Shown here one piece after another: positions 18,635-27,698 of a stretch of 64,000 nucleotides of DNA (position 1 is its first letter; every line of letters starts with the position of its first letter). A model generated the notes under the pieces. The model did not search any database. It had not been told where the DNA came from and worked only from the letters and a program-made list of their open reading frames with translations. The stretch lies in the NCBI RefSeq assembly GCF_042654245.1, contig NZ_JBHSGI010000002.1:806001-870000 (forward strand), read 5' to 3'. The stretch comes from Seohaeicola_A nanhaiensis. Its GTDB lineage: Bacteria > Pseudomonadota > Alphaproteobacteria > Rhodobacterales > Rhodobacteraceae. The translations under genes and the position numbers were made by a program.

Positions 18635-19624
18635 TCATTGGGTCAGGCCGAGCGGCTTCAGGATGTCGCCGTACTGCTGGTAGTTCGACTGGACCAGCGT
18701 GCTGAACTTGTCGGCGGGCAGGTATTTGGGCATCACGCCCAGCGCCGCGAGCCGTTCGATCACCTGCGGGTCCTTCAGCGCCTGGTCTACGGCGGCGCTG
18801 AACTGCTGCACCGCCTCGTCCGGGACACCCGCCGGCGCGATGAAGCCGAACCACGAGGCGATGTCCTCGAAGCCCTTGAAGCCCAGTTCGTTCAGCGTGG
18901 GAACGTCCGGCAGGCCGTCCCAGCGTTCGTCGTTGAGGATGACGATGGGCTTGACCGCGCCGGCCTGCGCCTGGCGCAGCACCACGGCGTCGAACTGGCC
19001 GTCGATATGGCCGCCGAGCACGTTGTTCATCGCCTCGCTGGAGCCCTTGAAGGGTACGTGATTGACCTCGACCCCGGCCGAAGCGGCGAAGATTTCGACG
19101 TAGAGATGGGTGATCGAACCGATTCCGGCCGAGCCGAAGGTCACCTCGCCCGGGTGTTCCTTGGCATAAGCGACGAGTTCGTCCAGCGTGTCTGCCGGAA
19201 AGTCCTTGCGCATGGCCACGGCGCCGTAGCTTTCGGCCACCTTGGCCACGGGCTGGATGTCGGTCAGCGGATCGTAGTTCAGCTTGCGCATCAGCGGGGC
19301 GATCACCAGCGTCGCAGTTGGCACGAAACCGAAGGTGAGCCCGTCGGGTTCGGCCTTGGCAAGCTGGGTGACGCCGATCACGCCACCGCCGCCGCCGATG
19401 TTCTCGATGGTGATCGAACGACCGAGGATGGCCTCGATGGCCGGGGTCACGGCGCGGGTGATGTTGTCGGAGGTGCCGCCGGGCGCATAGGGGACGATCA
19501 TCCGCAGGTTGCCCTCGGGCCAGTCGGCCCTGGCCTGTCCCGGCATCGTCAGCGCCGCGGCAATCGCGGCGGCCCCGGCCAATATGCTCCGGCGGGTCCA
19601 GCCGGCGTTGAAAATCCTTGTCAT
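18635..19624 (-). CDS. tctC: Tripartite tricarboxylate transporter binding protein TctC
   Basis: 329 residues. The N-terminus has a twin-arginine-like leader (WTRRSILAGAAAIAAALTMP, cleavage after about residue 33), so it may be exported folded. The mature protein shows Bug/TctC family motifs: RMIVPYAPGGTSDNITRAV (about 41-59), NIGGGGGVIG (about 79), and HVPFKGSSEAMNNVLGGHID (about 189). It captures a carboxylate ligand in the periplasm and delivers it to TctAB. Gaps to its neighbours are about 45-60 bases, consistent with an operon. Confidence 0.92.
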   Translation of the reverse strand: MTRIFNAGWTRRSILAGAAAIAAALTMPGQARADWPEGNLRMIVPYAPGGTSDNITRAVTPAIEAILGRSITIENIGGGGGVIGVTQLAKAEPDGLTFGFVPTATLVIAPLMRKLNYDPLTDIQPVAKVAESYGAVAMRKDFPADTLDELVAYAKEHPGEVTFGSAGIGSITHLYVEIFAASAGVEVNHVPFKGSSEAMNNVLGGHIDGQFDAVVLRQAQAGAVKPIVILNDERWDGLPDVPTLNELGFKGFEDIASWFGFIAPAGVPDEAVQQFSAAVDQALKDPQVIERLAALGVMPKYLPADKFSTLVQSNYQQYGDILKPLGLTQ

Positions 19625-19669
19625 TTCAGTCTCCTCCCTTGGTTACTAACTTGTGTTCCCGGCGGCGCT

Positions 19670-21967
19670 TCAGCTCTCCTCGCGAGACACGAAACGCGGC
19701 AGGTCGAATGCCGTCGTGCAGGGCGGCGCATTGACCGGCCCAGTGATGCGCACGAGGCAGGTCTGCGCGACGCTGCCCTGGGCGAGGCCCGACGTTCCCT
19801 TGTCGAGCGTCAGCACGTTGGGGTTGCCGTGGCGGTCGCGCCCGCTCTCGTCCGGGTCATGCCAGGCGCCGGTCGACAGCCGCGCCACGCCGGGCATGAT
19901 CCGGTCGTTGAGCCGCGCGGCCGCAAGGCAGGCGCCCCGGTCGTTGGACAGTTCCACGACATCGCCATCGGCGATGCCGCGCGCGGCGGCGTCGGCGGGG
20001 TTGAGGTGCACCTGTTCGCGCCCGTCGACCTTGTTGTCGCGGCTGTGCGCGCTGGCGTCGAGCTGGCTGTGCAGCTTGCGTTCCGGCTGGTCCGAGAGCA
20101 AATGCAGCCGGTCGTCGCCCTGGGGCAGGCCGCCGAGCCATTCGTCGGGTTCCAGCCAGGACGGGTGGCCGGGGCAATCGGCAAGGCCGAAGCTGTCGAT
20201 TGTCTCGCTGAAGATCTCGATCCGTCCCGAAGGCGTGGACAGACGGTTGGCCTCGGGATCGGCGCGGAACGCGTCGAACATCACCACCGGCCCCTGCTGG
20301 TCGGCAAAGTCGATTAGGCCGATCTCGCGGAACTGGTCGTAGTCGGGGATGTCGATCCCCTGCCGGGCCAGGACACCGCGGTTCTGTTCGTAGAGCTTGC
20401 GCAGCCAGGCGGCGCTGTCGCGGCCCTCGGTGAAGGTCTCTTCGCAATCGAGACGGCGCGACAGGTCGGTGAAGATGTCGTAGTCGTCGCGCGCGTCGCC
20501 CAGCGGCGGCAGCAGCTGCCGCATCGCGACCATATGGCCCTCGCGCGTGGAATAACCGATGTCGTCGCGCTCGGCCGGAATGGTGGCGGGCAGCACGATA
20601 TCGGCGTGTTTGGCGGTGGCGGTCCAGTATTGTTCGTTCACGATCACCGTCTCGGGCTTGTGCCAGGCGCGTTCGAGGCGGTTCAGATCCTGATGGTGGT
20701 GCCAGGGGTTGCCGCCGGCCCAGTAGATCAGCCGGATGTCGGCATAGGTCCGGGTCTGCCCGTCATAGAGATAGGTCTCTCCCGGCGAGAGCAGCATGTC
20801 GGCGATCCGGGCCACCGGGATGAAGTCGGCGACCGCGTTGCGGCCCTGTGGCAGGGTCGGCCCGGCCAGCAGACCCTCGTTGCTGCCCAGCGTGTTGGCC
20901 GCGCCATAGCCGAAGCCGAAGCCGCCGCCCGGCAGGCCGATCTGGCCCAGCATCGCGGCGACGGCGACCAGCGCCCAGACCGGCTGTTCCCCGTGCGAGG
21001 CGCGTTGCAGCGACCAGGACATGTTCAGCATGGTGCGGTTCGCGGCTGCGTTTCGCGCCAGCTGGCGGATGGTGTCGGCCGGCACGCCCGAGATGTGTTC
21101 GGCCCATTCCGGGGTGCGCGCGGTGCCGTCGGCGGCACCGGTCAGATAGGCCAGGAAGCGGTCGTAGCCGGTGCAGTAGCGGTCGAGGAAGGCGCGGTCG
21201 GCCAGCCCTTCGTCCTGCAGCACATGCGCCATGCCCAGCAGGACGGCGGTATCGGTATTCGGCCGGCAGGGCACCCATTCCGCGGCCGAATTGTCGAGAT
21301 TGTCGCCCACTGGGCCGACGTTCACCATGCGGATGCCGGCCGCGCGCATGGCGTCGATGCCGGGGCGGACATGGTGGCGCAGGACGCCGCCGGCCGAGAT
21401 CTGGGCGTTCTTCCAGGGCACCCCGCCGAAGCAGAGCAGCAATTGGGTATGATCGCGCAACACGTCCCACGAGGTGTGGTTGGCCATGACATAGGGCATC
21501 GGCGCGATGACATGCGGCAGGATCACCCGCGCCGCACCCAGCGAATAGGAGTTCTCGTGTCGCACGTAGCCGCCCGCCGCGTTCAGGAAGCGGTGGACCT
21601 GGCTTTGCGCGTGATGGAAGCGGCCCGCGCTGGACCAGCCGTAGGATCCGCCGAAGATCGAGCCGTTGCCGTGGGTCTTGCGGACCCGGTCGATCTCGGC
21701 CGCGGCGAGATCGAGCGCCTCGTCCCAGCCAATCTCGACAAAGGGATCGCGCCCGCGCAGGTCGGGGCGGCTGCCGGGTCCGCCGTCCAGCCAGCTTTTG
21801 CGCACGGACGGCCGGCGGACCCTGATCGCTTGCACCCCGGCCTCGAGCTGGTCCAGTCCGATCACGTTTGGATCGGGATCGCCGGGCCAGGGCGTCAGCC
21901 TGATCTGTCCGTCTGTCCCGGTTTCGGCGGTCCGGATGCCCCAATGAGCCGAGGTGAAAAGCGTCAT
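19670..21967 (-). CDS. Molybdopterin oxidoreductase, DMSO reductase/biotin sulfoxide reductase family
   Basis: 765 residues. It starts MTLFTSAHWGIRTAE with no Tat leader and no N-terminal iron-sulfur cysteine motif, so it is cytoplasmic like BisC. SIFGGSYGWSSAGRFHHAQ (about residues 115-133) contains the serine expected to ligate molybdenum in this family; NMSWSLQRASHGEQPVWALV and the C-terminal LSNDRGACLAAARL are cofactor-binding blocks. The length matches BisC/TorZ-type enzymes (about 740-780). It would reduce an S-oxide or N-oxide, or work in reverse. Start 21967 follows GGAAC-type spacing, eleven bases after the hydratase gene. Its presence among CoA enzymes and a thiol dioxygenase points to an organosulfur substrate. 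Confidence 0.88.
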   Translation of the reverse strand: MTLFTSAHWGIRTAETGTDGQIRLTPWPGDPDPNVIGLDQLEAGVQAIRVRRPSVRKSWLDGGPGSRPDLRGRDPFVEIGWDEALDLAAAEIDRVRKTHGNGSIFGGSYGWSSAGRFHHAQSQVHRFLNAAGGYVRHENSYSLGAARVILPHVIAPMPYVMANHTSWDVLRDHTQLLLCFGGVPWKNAQISAGGVLRHHVRPGIDAMRAAGIRMVNVGPVGDNLDNSAAEWVPCRPNTDTAVLLGMAHVLQDEGLADRAFLDRYCTGYDRFLAYLTGAADGTARTPEWAEHISGVPADTIRQLARNAAANRTMLNMSWSLQRASHGEQPVWALVAVAAMLGQIGLPGGGFGFGYGAANTLGSNEGLLAGPTLPQGRNAVADFIPVARIADMLLSPGETYLYDGQTRTYADIRLIYWAGGNPWHHHQDLNRLERAWHKPETVIVNEQYWTATAKHADIVLPATIPAERDDIGYSTREGHMVAMRQLLPPLGDARDDYDIFTDLSRRLDCEETFTEGRDSAAWLRKLYEQNRGVLARQGIDIPDYDQFREIGLIDFADQQGPVVMFDAFRADPEANRLSTPSGRIEIFSETIDSFGLADCPGHPSWLEPDEWLGGLPQGDDRLHLLSDQPERKLHSQLDASAHSRDNKVDGREQVHLNPADAAARGIADGDVVELSNDRGACLAAARLNDRIMPGVARLSTGAWHDPDESGRDRHGNPNVLTLDKGTSGLAQGSVAQTCLVRITGPVNAPPCTTAFDLPRFVSREES

Positions 21968-21977
21968 GTCGGTTCCC

Positions 21978-22715
21978 TTATTTCCCCGTGAAGTTGGGGC
22001 TCCGCTTCTCGCGGTAGGCCGCGAGTCCTTCCTGCAGGTCGGCACTGTTCCGAACGGTCGCTAGCGCCGCCTGGGTCAGCGCCATCTGTTCGGAAGGCGA
22101 CTTGGTCAGCATGTGGTCGTTGACCATCGCCTTGAGTGTACCGAGCACCAGCGGCGCCATGCCGGCCAGTTCCTGGGCCATGCCCAGCGCGACCTCGACG
22201 TGCTTGCCCTCGGGCGCGACCTCGTTGACCAGGCCCATCTCGTAGGCGCGGCGGCCCGAGACCGGGCGGCCGAGCAGCATGACTTCCATCGCCATCTTGT
22301 GGGGGATGCGGGCGGCCAGCGCGGCGATGATGCCGCCGGTCAGGCCCAGTTTCGCCTCGGGATAGGAGAACTTGGCCCGTTCCGTCGCCACGCAGAGATC
22401 CGACGTTGCGGCCATCACCAGCCCGCCGCCGACGCACCAGCCGTCCACCGCGCAGATGATCGGCTTGTTGGTCCGGATGCCGACGGTCGGCACGCAGCGC
22501 CAGAGCTCGGGCAGGTCGGTCACGTCGGCGCCCGAGGTGAAGGCCTTTTCGCCGGCGCCGCAGAGCACCGCGACGCGCTGGTCCGAAGCGTCGAATTCCC
22601 CGAAGGCGTTTTGCAGGTCCACCGCAACGCCGCTGCTGATCGCGTTCAGCTTTTCCGGGCGGTTGATGGTAAAGACCGTGACCCGGCCTTCCTGCCGGAC
22701 ATCAATATCGCTCAT
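21978..22715 (-). CDS. Enoyl-CoA hydratase/isomerase family protein
   Basis: 245 residues of the crotonase fold. N-terminus VFTINRPEKLNAISS; the oxyanion-hole regions are KAFTSGADVTDL (about 58-69) and CAVDGWCVGGGLVMAATSDL (about 88-107). YPEAKLGLTGGII holds the family glutamate region. It acts on an acyl-CoA by hydration, isomerisation or thioester hydrolysis; the reaction cannot be fixed from sequence. It sits between the molybdoenzyme and the acyl-CoA synthetase in the operon and is only distantly similar to the second hydratase at 24869. Confidence 0.88.
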   Translation of the reverse strand: MSDIDVRQEGRVTVFTINRPEKLNAISSGVAVDLQNAFGEFDASDQRVAVLCGAGEKAFTSGADVTDLPELWRCVPTVGIRTNKPIICAVDGWCVGGGLVMAATSDLCVATERAKFSYPEAKLGLTGGIIAALAARIPHKMAMEVMLLGRPVSGRRAYEMGLVNEVAPEGKHVEVALGMAQELAGMAPLVLGTLKAMVNDHMLTKSPSEQMALTQAALATVRNSADLQEGLAAYREKRSPNFTGK

Positions 22716-22731
22716 TCTTTCCTCTTCCCTT

Positions 22732-24858
22732 TCAGTCGTCGTTCATCAGAAGCCGGGCATCGACGCCGGTGCAGCCCTGACCGGCCTTGCCGACCAGCAC
22801 CGGGTTCACGTCGAGTTCGCCGAAGCGGTCGCCGAGGTCGTGGGCAAGCCAGCTGACCCGGCTGACGGAATCTGCCAGCGCATCGAGATCCAGCGGGGCG
22901 CTGCCGCGGAAGCCCTTGAGCAGCGGCGCGACGCGCAGACCCAGCAGCATCTCGCGGGCCTCGGCCGGCGAGACCGGCGCGAGCCGCACGGCCACGTCCT
23001 TGAGCAGTTCGACCAGCACGCCGCCGGCGCCCACCATGACCACCGGCCCGAAGAGCGGATCGCGCCGTGCACCGACGAACATCTCGAGCTCGCCCGACAC
23101 CATTTCCTGCACGAGGTAGCCCTCGATGGCCGCCTTGGGGTGGCTTGCAGCCAGACGGGAGGCCATCTCGGCGACGGCCGCCTCGACCGCCTGCGCGTCA
23201 CCGAGGTTCAGCGCGACGCCGCCGGCATCGGACTTGTGCACGATATCGGGCGAAACGACCTTGACCACAAAGGGCGCCTTAAGCCGCGCCGCAGCCCTGC
23301 CGGCGGCCGCCGCGTCGGGCGCGACCGCGCCCCGGTTGACCGGCACGCCGTAGTCGGCGAGCACCGCCTTTGCCTTGGCCTCGTCGAGCGCGCCGCTCAG
23401 CCCTTGAGCGGATATGCTGCCCGGCGAGGTGCCCTTGTCGGCGCGGGAACCGGCCATGGCCTGCATGGTGCGATAGCCGTCGATCACGCGGATCGCCTCA
23501 TCAAGCGAGTCGAAGTAGAACAGCCCGTGCTTGAGCAGTTCGGCGCGGGCCTTGTTGGCCGCCTGCCCCGGCTGGAGCACCACGAGGCAGGGCTTGCGCG
23601 CGCCGCCCGCCTCGGCGCCCGCCAGGCCCTTGGCGATGCATTCGCAAAGCAGGCGCATGTCGGGCGCCGTGGTCAGCGGGCAGAGCACGATGCCCGAGCC
23701 GGTGTCCTTCAGCAGCGCCGTGGCCGAGCCCTCGCCCACCAGCATCGAGCCACCGGTGATGGCCGCGCCCATGTCGACCGGGTTCGCCTTGGCGTTGTCG
23801 GGGTAGTAATACTGTTCCAGCGCCGTCACGGTTTCCGGGGCGTAGCTGGCCAGCGGCAGGTTCCAGTCGGTCAGCCGGTCGGCGGTGATCGCGCCGCCGC
23901 CGCCCGAAGTGGTCAGAATCGCGGTTTCCAGGCGTTCGGGCTGATCGAAACGGGTCAGCGCCGCCGCCAGCATGATCATCGCGTCGGGGTCGTCCATCAG
24001 CACCACGCCGGTCTCGCGGCAGGCGGCCGCGAAGGCCTCGTAGCTGCCGGCGAGGCTGGCCGTATGCGAGAAGGCCGCCGCCGCGCCGAAGTCGGTGCGG
24101 CCGGCCTTGACCGCCAGCACGGGTTTGCCGGCCGCGCGGGCGCGTTCGGCCACGTCCAGGAAGCGCCGGCCGTCCTTGACGCCCTCGATATAGGTGCAGA
24201 TCACGTCGGTGGCGGGGTCGTCGACCAGGAAATCGAGGAAGTCGCACAGGTCGAGATCGGCCTGGTTGCCGATAGAGAAGCAATGCGAGAAGCCGACACC
24301 GCGGGTCTGCGCCCGGTCGAAGATCGTCGCCATCAGCGCGCCCGACTGGCTGACCATGCCGATCCGGCCGACCAGCAGCTTGTCGACGAAAAGCGCGGGC
24401 GATGCGCAGAGCACCAGCTTGTTCACCGGGCTGATGAGGCCGAGGCAGTTGGGACCGATCAGCCGCATCCCGAACTTGCGGGCCTCTTCCACGATCTCGG
24501 CCTCGAGCGCGGCGCCCTCCTCGCCGGCGTCCGAGAACTTGGCGGTGATGATGATCGCGGCCTTGGTGCCGGCCTCGGCGCATTCGCGCACGGCGGCCTT
24601 CACATGGTCGCGCGGCACCGCCATCACGGCCATATCGGGCGGCGTCGGCGTGGCGCCGATATCGGTGTAGCAGGGGATATCCAGCAGCGTCTCGCGCTTG
24701 CGGTTGATTGGGTAGATCGCGCCTTCGAAGCCGTGGTGCACCAGCAGCTTGAACAGCCGGCCGCCGAATTTGGTCAGATCTTCCGAAGCGCCGATCACCG
24801 CGACGGACTTGGGCTCGAGCATCTCGGCGATGCGCGCCGGACGGGTCATGTCGTTCAT
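22732..24858 (-). CDS. Acyl-CoA synthetase, ADP (NDP)-forming, fused subunits
   Basis: 708 residues, alpha and beta halves in one chain. Residues 13-140 are the CoA-binding Rossmann domain (MLEPKSVAVIGASEDLTKFG). The ligase domain contains GRIGMVSQSGALMATIFD (about 186-203) and AAFSHTASLAGSY with the likely phospho-His. The C-terminal ATP-grasp begins near 495 and ends with FGELDVNPVLVG. It makes an acyl-CoA from a carboxylate, ATP and CoA. With a CoA-transferase in the same operon there are two routes to activate the imported acid. It starts eleven bases after the upstream hydratase. Confidence 0.92.
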   Translation of the reverse strand: MNDMTRPARIAEMLEPKSVAVIGASEDLTKFGGRLFKLLVHHGFEGAIYPINRKRETLLDIPCYTDIGATPTPPDMAVMAVPRDHVKAAVRECAEAGTKAAIIITAKFSDAGEEGAALEAEIVEEARKFGMRLIGPNCLGLISPVNKLVLCASPALFVDKLLVGRIGMVSQSGALMATIFDRAQTRGVGFSHCFSIGNQADLDLCDFLDFLVDDPATDVICTYIEGVKDGRRFLDVAERARAAGKPVLAVKAGRTDFGAAAAFSHTASLAGSYEAFAAACRETGVVLMDDPDAMIMLAAALTRFDQPERLETAILTTSGGGGAITADRLTDWNLPLASYAPETVTALEQYYYPDNAKANPVDMGAAITGGSMLVGEGSATALLKDTGSGIVLCPLTTAPDMRLLCECIAKGLAGAEAGGARKPCLVVLQPGQAANKARAELLKHGLFYFDSLDEAIRVIDGYRTMQAMAGSRADKGTSPGSISAQGLSGALDEAKAKAVLADYGVPVNRGAVAPDAAAAGRAAARLKAPFVVKVVSPDIVHKSDAGGVALNLGDAQAVEAAVAEMASRLAASHPKAAIEGYLVQEMVSGELEMFVGARRDPLFGPVVMVGAGGVLVELLKDVAVRLAPVSPAEAREMLLGLRVAPLLKGFRGSAPLDLDALADSVSRVSWLAHDLGDRFGELDVNPVLVGKAGQGCTGVDARLLMNDD

Positions 24859-24868
24859 TCCTCTTCCC

Positions 24869-25627
24869 TCAACTCTGCGCCGGAGCGGCGCTGGTCCTTG
24901 TCTTCAATCCGGCCCGATAGGCCATGATCCGGTCGCGCAGTCCGCGCGGCGCGGCCGAGCGCACGAGCCGCGCCAGGTCGCCGTCGGCATCCGCCGGGCC
25001 GGACAGCGCGGCGCGCAGCGCGCGACCGGTGATCGCCGGCAGGCGGGCGGCGCGTTGGGCCTCGGCGGCGATGGCCGCCGTCTCTGCGCCCGGTGCGATC
25101 ACCTGCTGGACGAGGCCGAACGCCAGCGCTTCTTCGGCGGTGACCTGACGCCCGCCCAGCAGGATATCCGCCGCCGGACCGTCGCCGACGCGCGCGCCCA
25201 GGCGGCGGGTTCCAAGCACCAGTCCGAAATTCACACCCGGAAAGGCAAAGCTTGTCCCCTCGATGGCCACACGGCGCTGGCAGGCGACAAAAATGTCGGC
25301 CCCGGCGCCCATCGTGCGGCCTTTTGCAATGGCGAGAGTCGGGACGGGCAGCTGCCACAGGCGGTCGAGCATCATCTCGATGCGCACGAATCGGGCGAGC
25401 AAGTCGCCGTCGCTGCGCTCTTCCAGGTCGGCGAGGTCGAAACCGGTGCAGAAGTGCCGCCCCTCGCCGATGAGCACCAGCAGGGGCACATCGTCGTCCA
25501 CGGCCTGCGCAAAGGCCGCGTCCAGGGCGTCGGCCAGATCCTCGGACAGGGCATTGCCCTTGTCGGCACGGTCCAGCGTCAGCAGCCGGTGCCCCTTGCC
25601 GTCCGAGACGCGCAGCGGTGCGGTCAT
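24869..25627 (-). CDS. Enoyl-CoA hydratase/isomerase family protein, second
   Basis: 252 residues, crotonase fold. RHFCTGFDLADLEE (about 60-73) and KGRTMGAGADIFVACQRRVAI (about 100-120) form the two oxyanion-hole blocks; FPGVNFGLVLGTRRLGARVG follows. It overlaps the thiol dioxygenase gene by four bases, so the two are translationally coupled. That makes it the better candidate to act on the product of that oxidation once activated to CoA. Confidence 0.87.
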   Translation of the reverse strand: MTAPLRVSDGKGHRLLTLDRADKGNALSEDLADALDAAFAQAVDDDVPLLVLIGEGRHFCTGFDLADLEERSDGDLLARFVRIEMMLDRLWQLPVPTLAIAKGRTMGAGADIFVACQRRVAIEGTSFAFPGVNFGLVLGTRRLGARVGDGPAADILLGGRQVTAEEALAFGLVQQVIAPGAETAAIAAEAQRAARLPAITGRALRAALSGPADADGDLARLVRSAAPRGLRDRIMAYRAGLKTRTSAAPAQS

Positions 25628-26214
25628 CCGGCCATGCCCCAGATATTGGGCAGCGTGGCGTTGGAATAGCCGGAAATGAAGGTCGATTCCGTGCCGTCGG
25701 GGGCGAAGACATGGCGGCGCACCGCGCCGATATTTGCGCCGTAGACGTGGATCGAGATCGAGTCCCGGTCGATTTCAGCGTTGCTGACCTTGTGGATGTC
25801 GCCGACGCGCGGCGAGACGGCGACCACCTCGCCGGTCTTCAGCACCTCGTTGTCGGTCGGGGCCATGCGGCCGTCGCGCAGTTCGTAGCCGATGCTGCGT
25901 TCGGAACCGCGCAACTGGCCCACCAGGCCCCAGACGGTGTGGTCATGCACCGGGGTTTCCTGCCCCGGCCCCCAGACGAAGCTGACAACCGAGAAACGTT
26001 CCTGAGGGTCGCAGTAGAGCAGATGCTGCTGATAGCCCTGAGGGCGGCCCTGCGCGCTTGCGGCGGGCAGCCAGTCGTCGACCGCGACCAGCTCGCGCAG
26101 CAGGTCGGCGCCGTCACTGAGGATCAGCGCCTCGTCGCCATCGGCCCGCGAGACCAGCGCGCTGAGCTCGGACAGGAAATGCCGCAGCCGGCCGGTGTTC
26201 AGTTGTTCCGCCAT
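25624..26214 (-). CDS. Cysteine dioxygenase-family thiol dioxygenase (3-mercaptopropionate dioxygenase-like)
   Basis: 196 residues, cupin fold. VSFVWGPGQETPVHDHTVWG contains two of the three iron-binding histidines, and GDIHKVSNAEIDRDSISIHVYG contains the third. The C-terminus has FISGYSNATLPNIWG, typical of bacterial 3-mercaptopropionate/cysteine dioxygenases. These enzymes oxidise a thiol to a sulfinate with O2. The start at 26214 has GGAGG seven bases upstream. The immediate neighbours are a family III CoA-transferase (15 bases upstream) and an enoyl-CoA hydratase (four-base overlap). This matches the known logic of 3-mercaptopropionate use: thiol to sulfinate, then to a CoA thioester. Confidence 0.85.
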   Translation of the reverse strand: MAEQLNTGRLRHFLSELSALVSRADGDEALILSDGADLLRELVAVDDWLPAASAQGRPQGYQQHLLYCDPQERFSVVSFVWGPGQETPVHDHTVWGLVGQLRGSERSIGYELRDGRMAPTDNEVLKTGEVVAVSPRVGDIHKVSNAEIDRDSISIHVYGANIGAVRRHVFAPDGTESTFISGYSNATLPNIWGMAG

Positions 26215-26228
26215 GATATGTCCTCCGT

Positions 26229-27419
26229 TCAGCGCGCCGCTGCGGCGCGGTCCTTTTCCATCTCTTGCACCAGGTCCAGCACCGCCGCGCGGTCGCCGTC
26301 GAGGTCGGGCGGCCCGCGCCGGATCGTCGGGGCGCTCCCGTCGATGCGCAGTGGACTGGCGAAGGTCTGGGTCTCCTGACCGTTGGGCAGCCGCAGCGGC
26401 TGCACCCATTGCTGTTCGGCGACATGCGGGTCCGAGAGCACCTGGGAATAGGCGTTGATCGGCGAACACGGCACACCCTGGGCGGCCAGGCTGTCGAGCC
26501 AGTCGCGCGCCGGACGGGTGGCGAAGACCGCATTCAGGATCTGCTTGAGCGCCCTCTGGTTGGCGGCCCGGTCGCGTGTGGTCAGGAAGCGCGGGTCCTC
26601 GACGAGGTCCGAGCGGTCGACCACGTCGCAGACCGAGCACCAGAGCTTGTCGTTGCCGGCGGCGATCACGAAGTGGGTGTCGCTGGCCTGGAACGCCTCG
26701 TAGGGCGCGTTGCGCGGATGGGCGGCGCCCAGCTTCTGGGGGTCGCGGCCGCTGCCAAAGTATTCGCTGGTCTGCAGGGCGGCGATGCCCAGGCTGGCGC
26801 CCAGCATCGAGATGTCGACATGGCCGCCCTTGCCGGTCTCGCGCACGCGGGTCAGCATCGAGGAGATGGCGAAGGCCGCGTAGAGGCCGGTGGAGAAATC
26901 GGAGATCGGCACGCCGCATTTCACCGGGCCGCCGTCCTGTTCGCCGGTCACGCTCATGATGCCCGAGAAGGCCTGGATCGTGACGTCGAAGCCCCCGTCG
27001 CGGGCGCGCGGGCCGGTCTGGCCATATGCCGAAAGCGAGCAGTAGACGAGGTCGGGGCGGCTGTCGCGATAGCGGGCGGGGCCGAGGTTCAGGCGATCCA
27101 TGACGCCGGGGCGGTTGTTCTCGATCACCACATGAGCGCGGCGGATCAGGCTGTCGGCGATGGCATGGCCCTCGGGCGATTTCAGATCCAGCGCGATGGA
27201 CATCTTGTTGCGGTTCAGCGAGGCGAAGTTCTCGCTGAAGCCTTCGTTCAGCGGCGGCCATTGCCGCAGGGTGTCGCCGCCCGGCGGCTCGACCTTGATC
27301 ACCTCGGCGCCCATGTCGGCCAGCAGCATTCCACAGAAGGGCCCGGCGGCCACGCTGCAGAACTCCACCACGGTCACGCCGGCGAGCGGGGCATCGAAGC
27401 TGTGTTCGGTTGCGCTCAA
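26229..27419 (-). CDS. Family III CoA-transferase (CaiB/BaiF type)
   Basis: 396 residues from a TTG at 27419 preceded by AGGAGG (27430-27425) with a five-base spacer; a TTG at 27440 is also in frame. Family features: APLAGVTVVEFCSVAAGPFC near the N-terminus, ADMGAEVIKVEPPGGD, and CGVPISDFSTGLYAAFAI, where the Asp near residue 174 aligns with the catalytic Asp of CaiB and formyl-CoA transferase. It transfers CoA from one acyl-CoA to another acid. It is the first gene of the nine-gene operon, and its promoter region is shared with the divergent IclR gene. Confidence 0.9.
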   Translation of the reverse strand: MSATEHSFDAPLAGVTVVEFCSVAAGPFCGMLLADMGAEVIKVEPPGGDTLRQWPPLNEGFSENFASLNRNKMSIALDLKSPEGHAIADSLIRRAHVVIENNRPGVMDRLNLGPARYRDSRPDLVYCSLSAYGQTGPRARDGGFDVTIQAFSGIMSVTGEQDGGPVKCGVPISDFSTGLYAAFAISSMLTRVRETGKGGHVDISMLGASLGIAALQTSEYFGSGRDPQKLGAAHPRNAPYEAFQASDTHFVIAAGNDKLWCSVCDVVDRSDLVEDPRFLTTRDRAANQRALKQILNAVFATRPARDWLDSLAAQGVPCSPINAYSQVLSDPHVAEQQWVQPLRLPNGQETQTFASPLRIDGSAPTIRRGPPDLDGDRAAVLDLVQEMEKDRAAAAR

Positions 27420-27465
27420 ATCATCCTCCTCATACCCCAAGGGATAGTTCTAAATATTGAGATAT

Positions 27466-27485
27466 GATACCTCTATATGGAATAC
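27466..27485. promoter_or_regulatory. Probable IclR operator, site 1
   Basis: Imperfect palindrome GATACCTCTATATGGAATAC between the CoA-transferase and IclR genes. It matches 35336-35355 at 15 of 20 positions. Extended rightward, TGGAATACTGTG-A/T-GCC (27478-27493) recurs in reverse orientation at 35188-35203 with one mismatch. IclR proteins commonly bind such palindromes with an A/T-rich centre. Confidence 0.65.
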
Positions 27486-27698
27486 TGTGAGCCATTGAGA
27501 TTAAAGGTCAAGCAAGAAATCGGTTCGCCTCCTGCTGAGCTTGTGAACATTGGGGTAGACTGGGTTCCACACTTCGGAAATCGCGGTCGGGGCGGCGGAG
27601 CGGTGGCGGAGGTGATTCTTAAAAAATGGAATGGCATCCCAAATTGTGACACCATAAAGGTGCACCCCAACCCGAATCGCAGGCAGGGAAGAGACGGA

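Noticed and set aside
26229..27419. Loss of the catalytic Asp in the CoA-transferase, judged from the VDISMLGA segment
   Set aside because: Aligning with CaiB by residue count places the catalytic Asp in the earlier ISDFSTG motif, which is intact.
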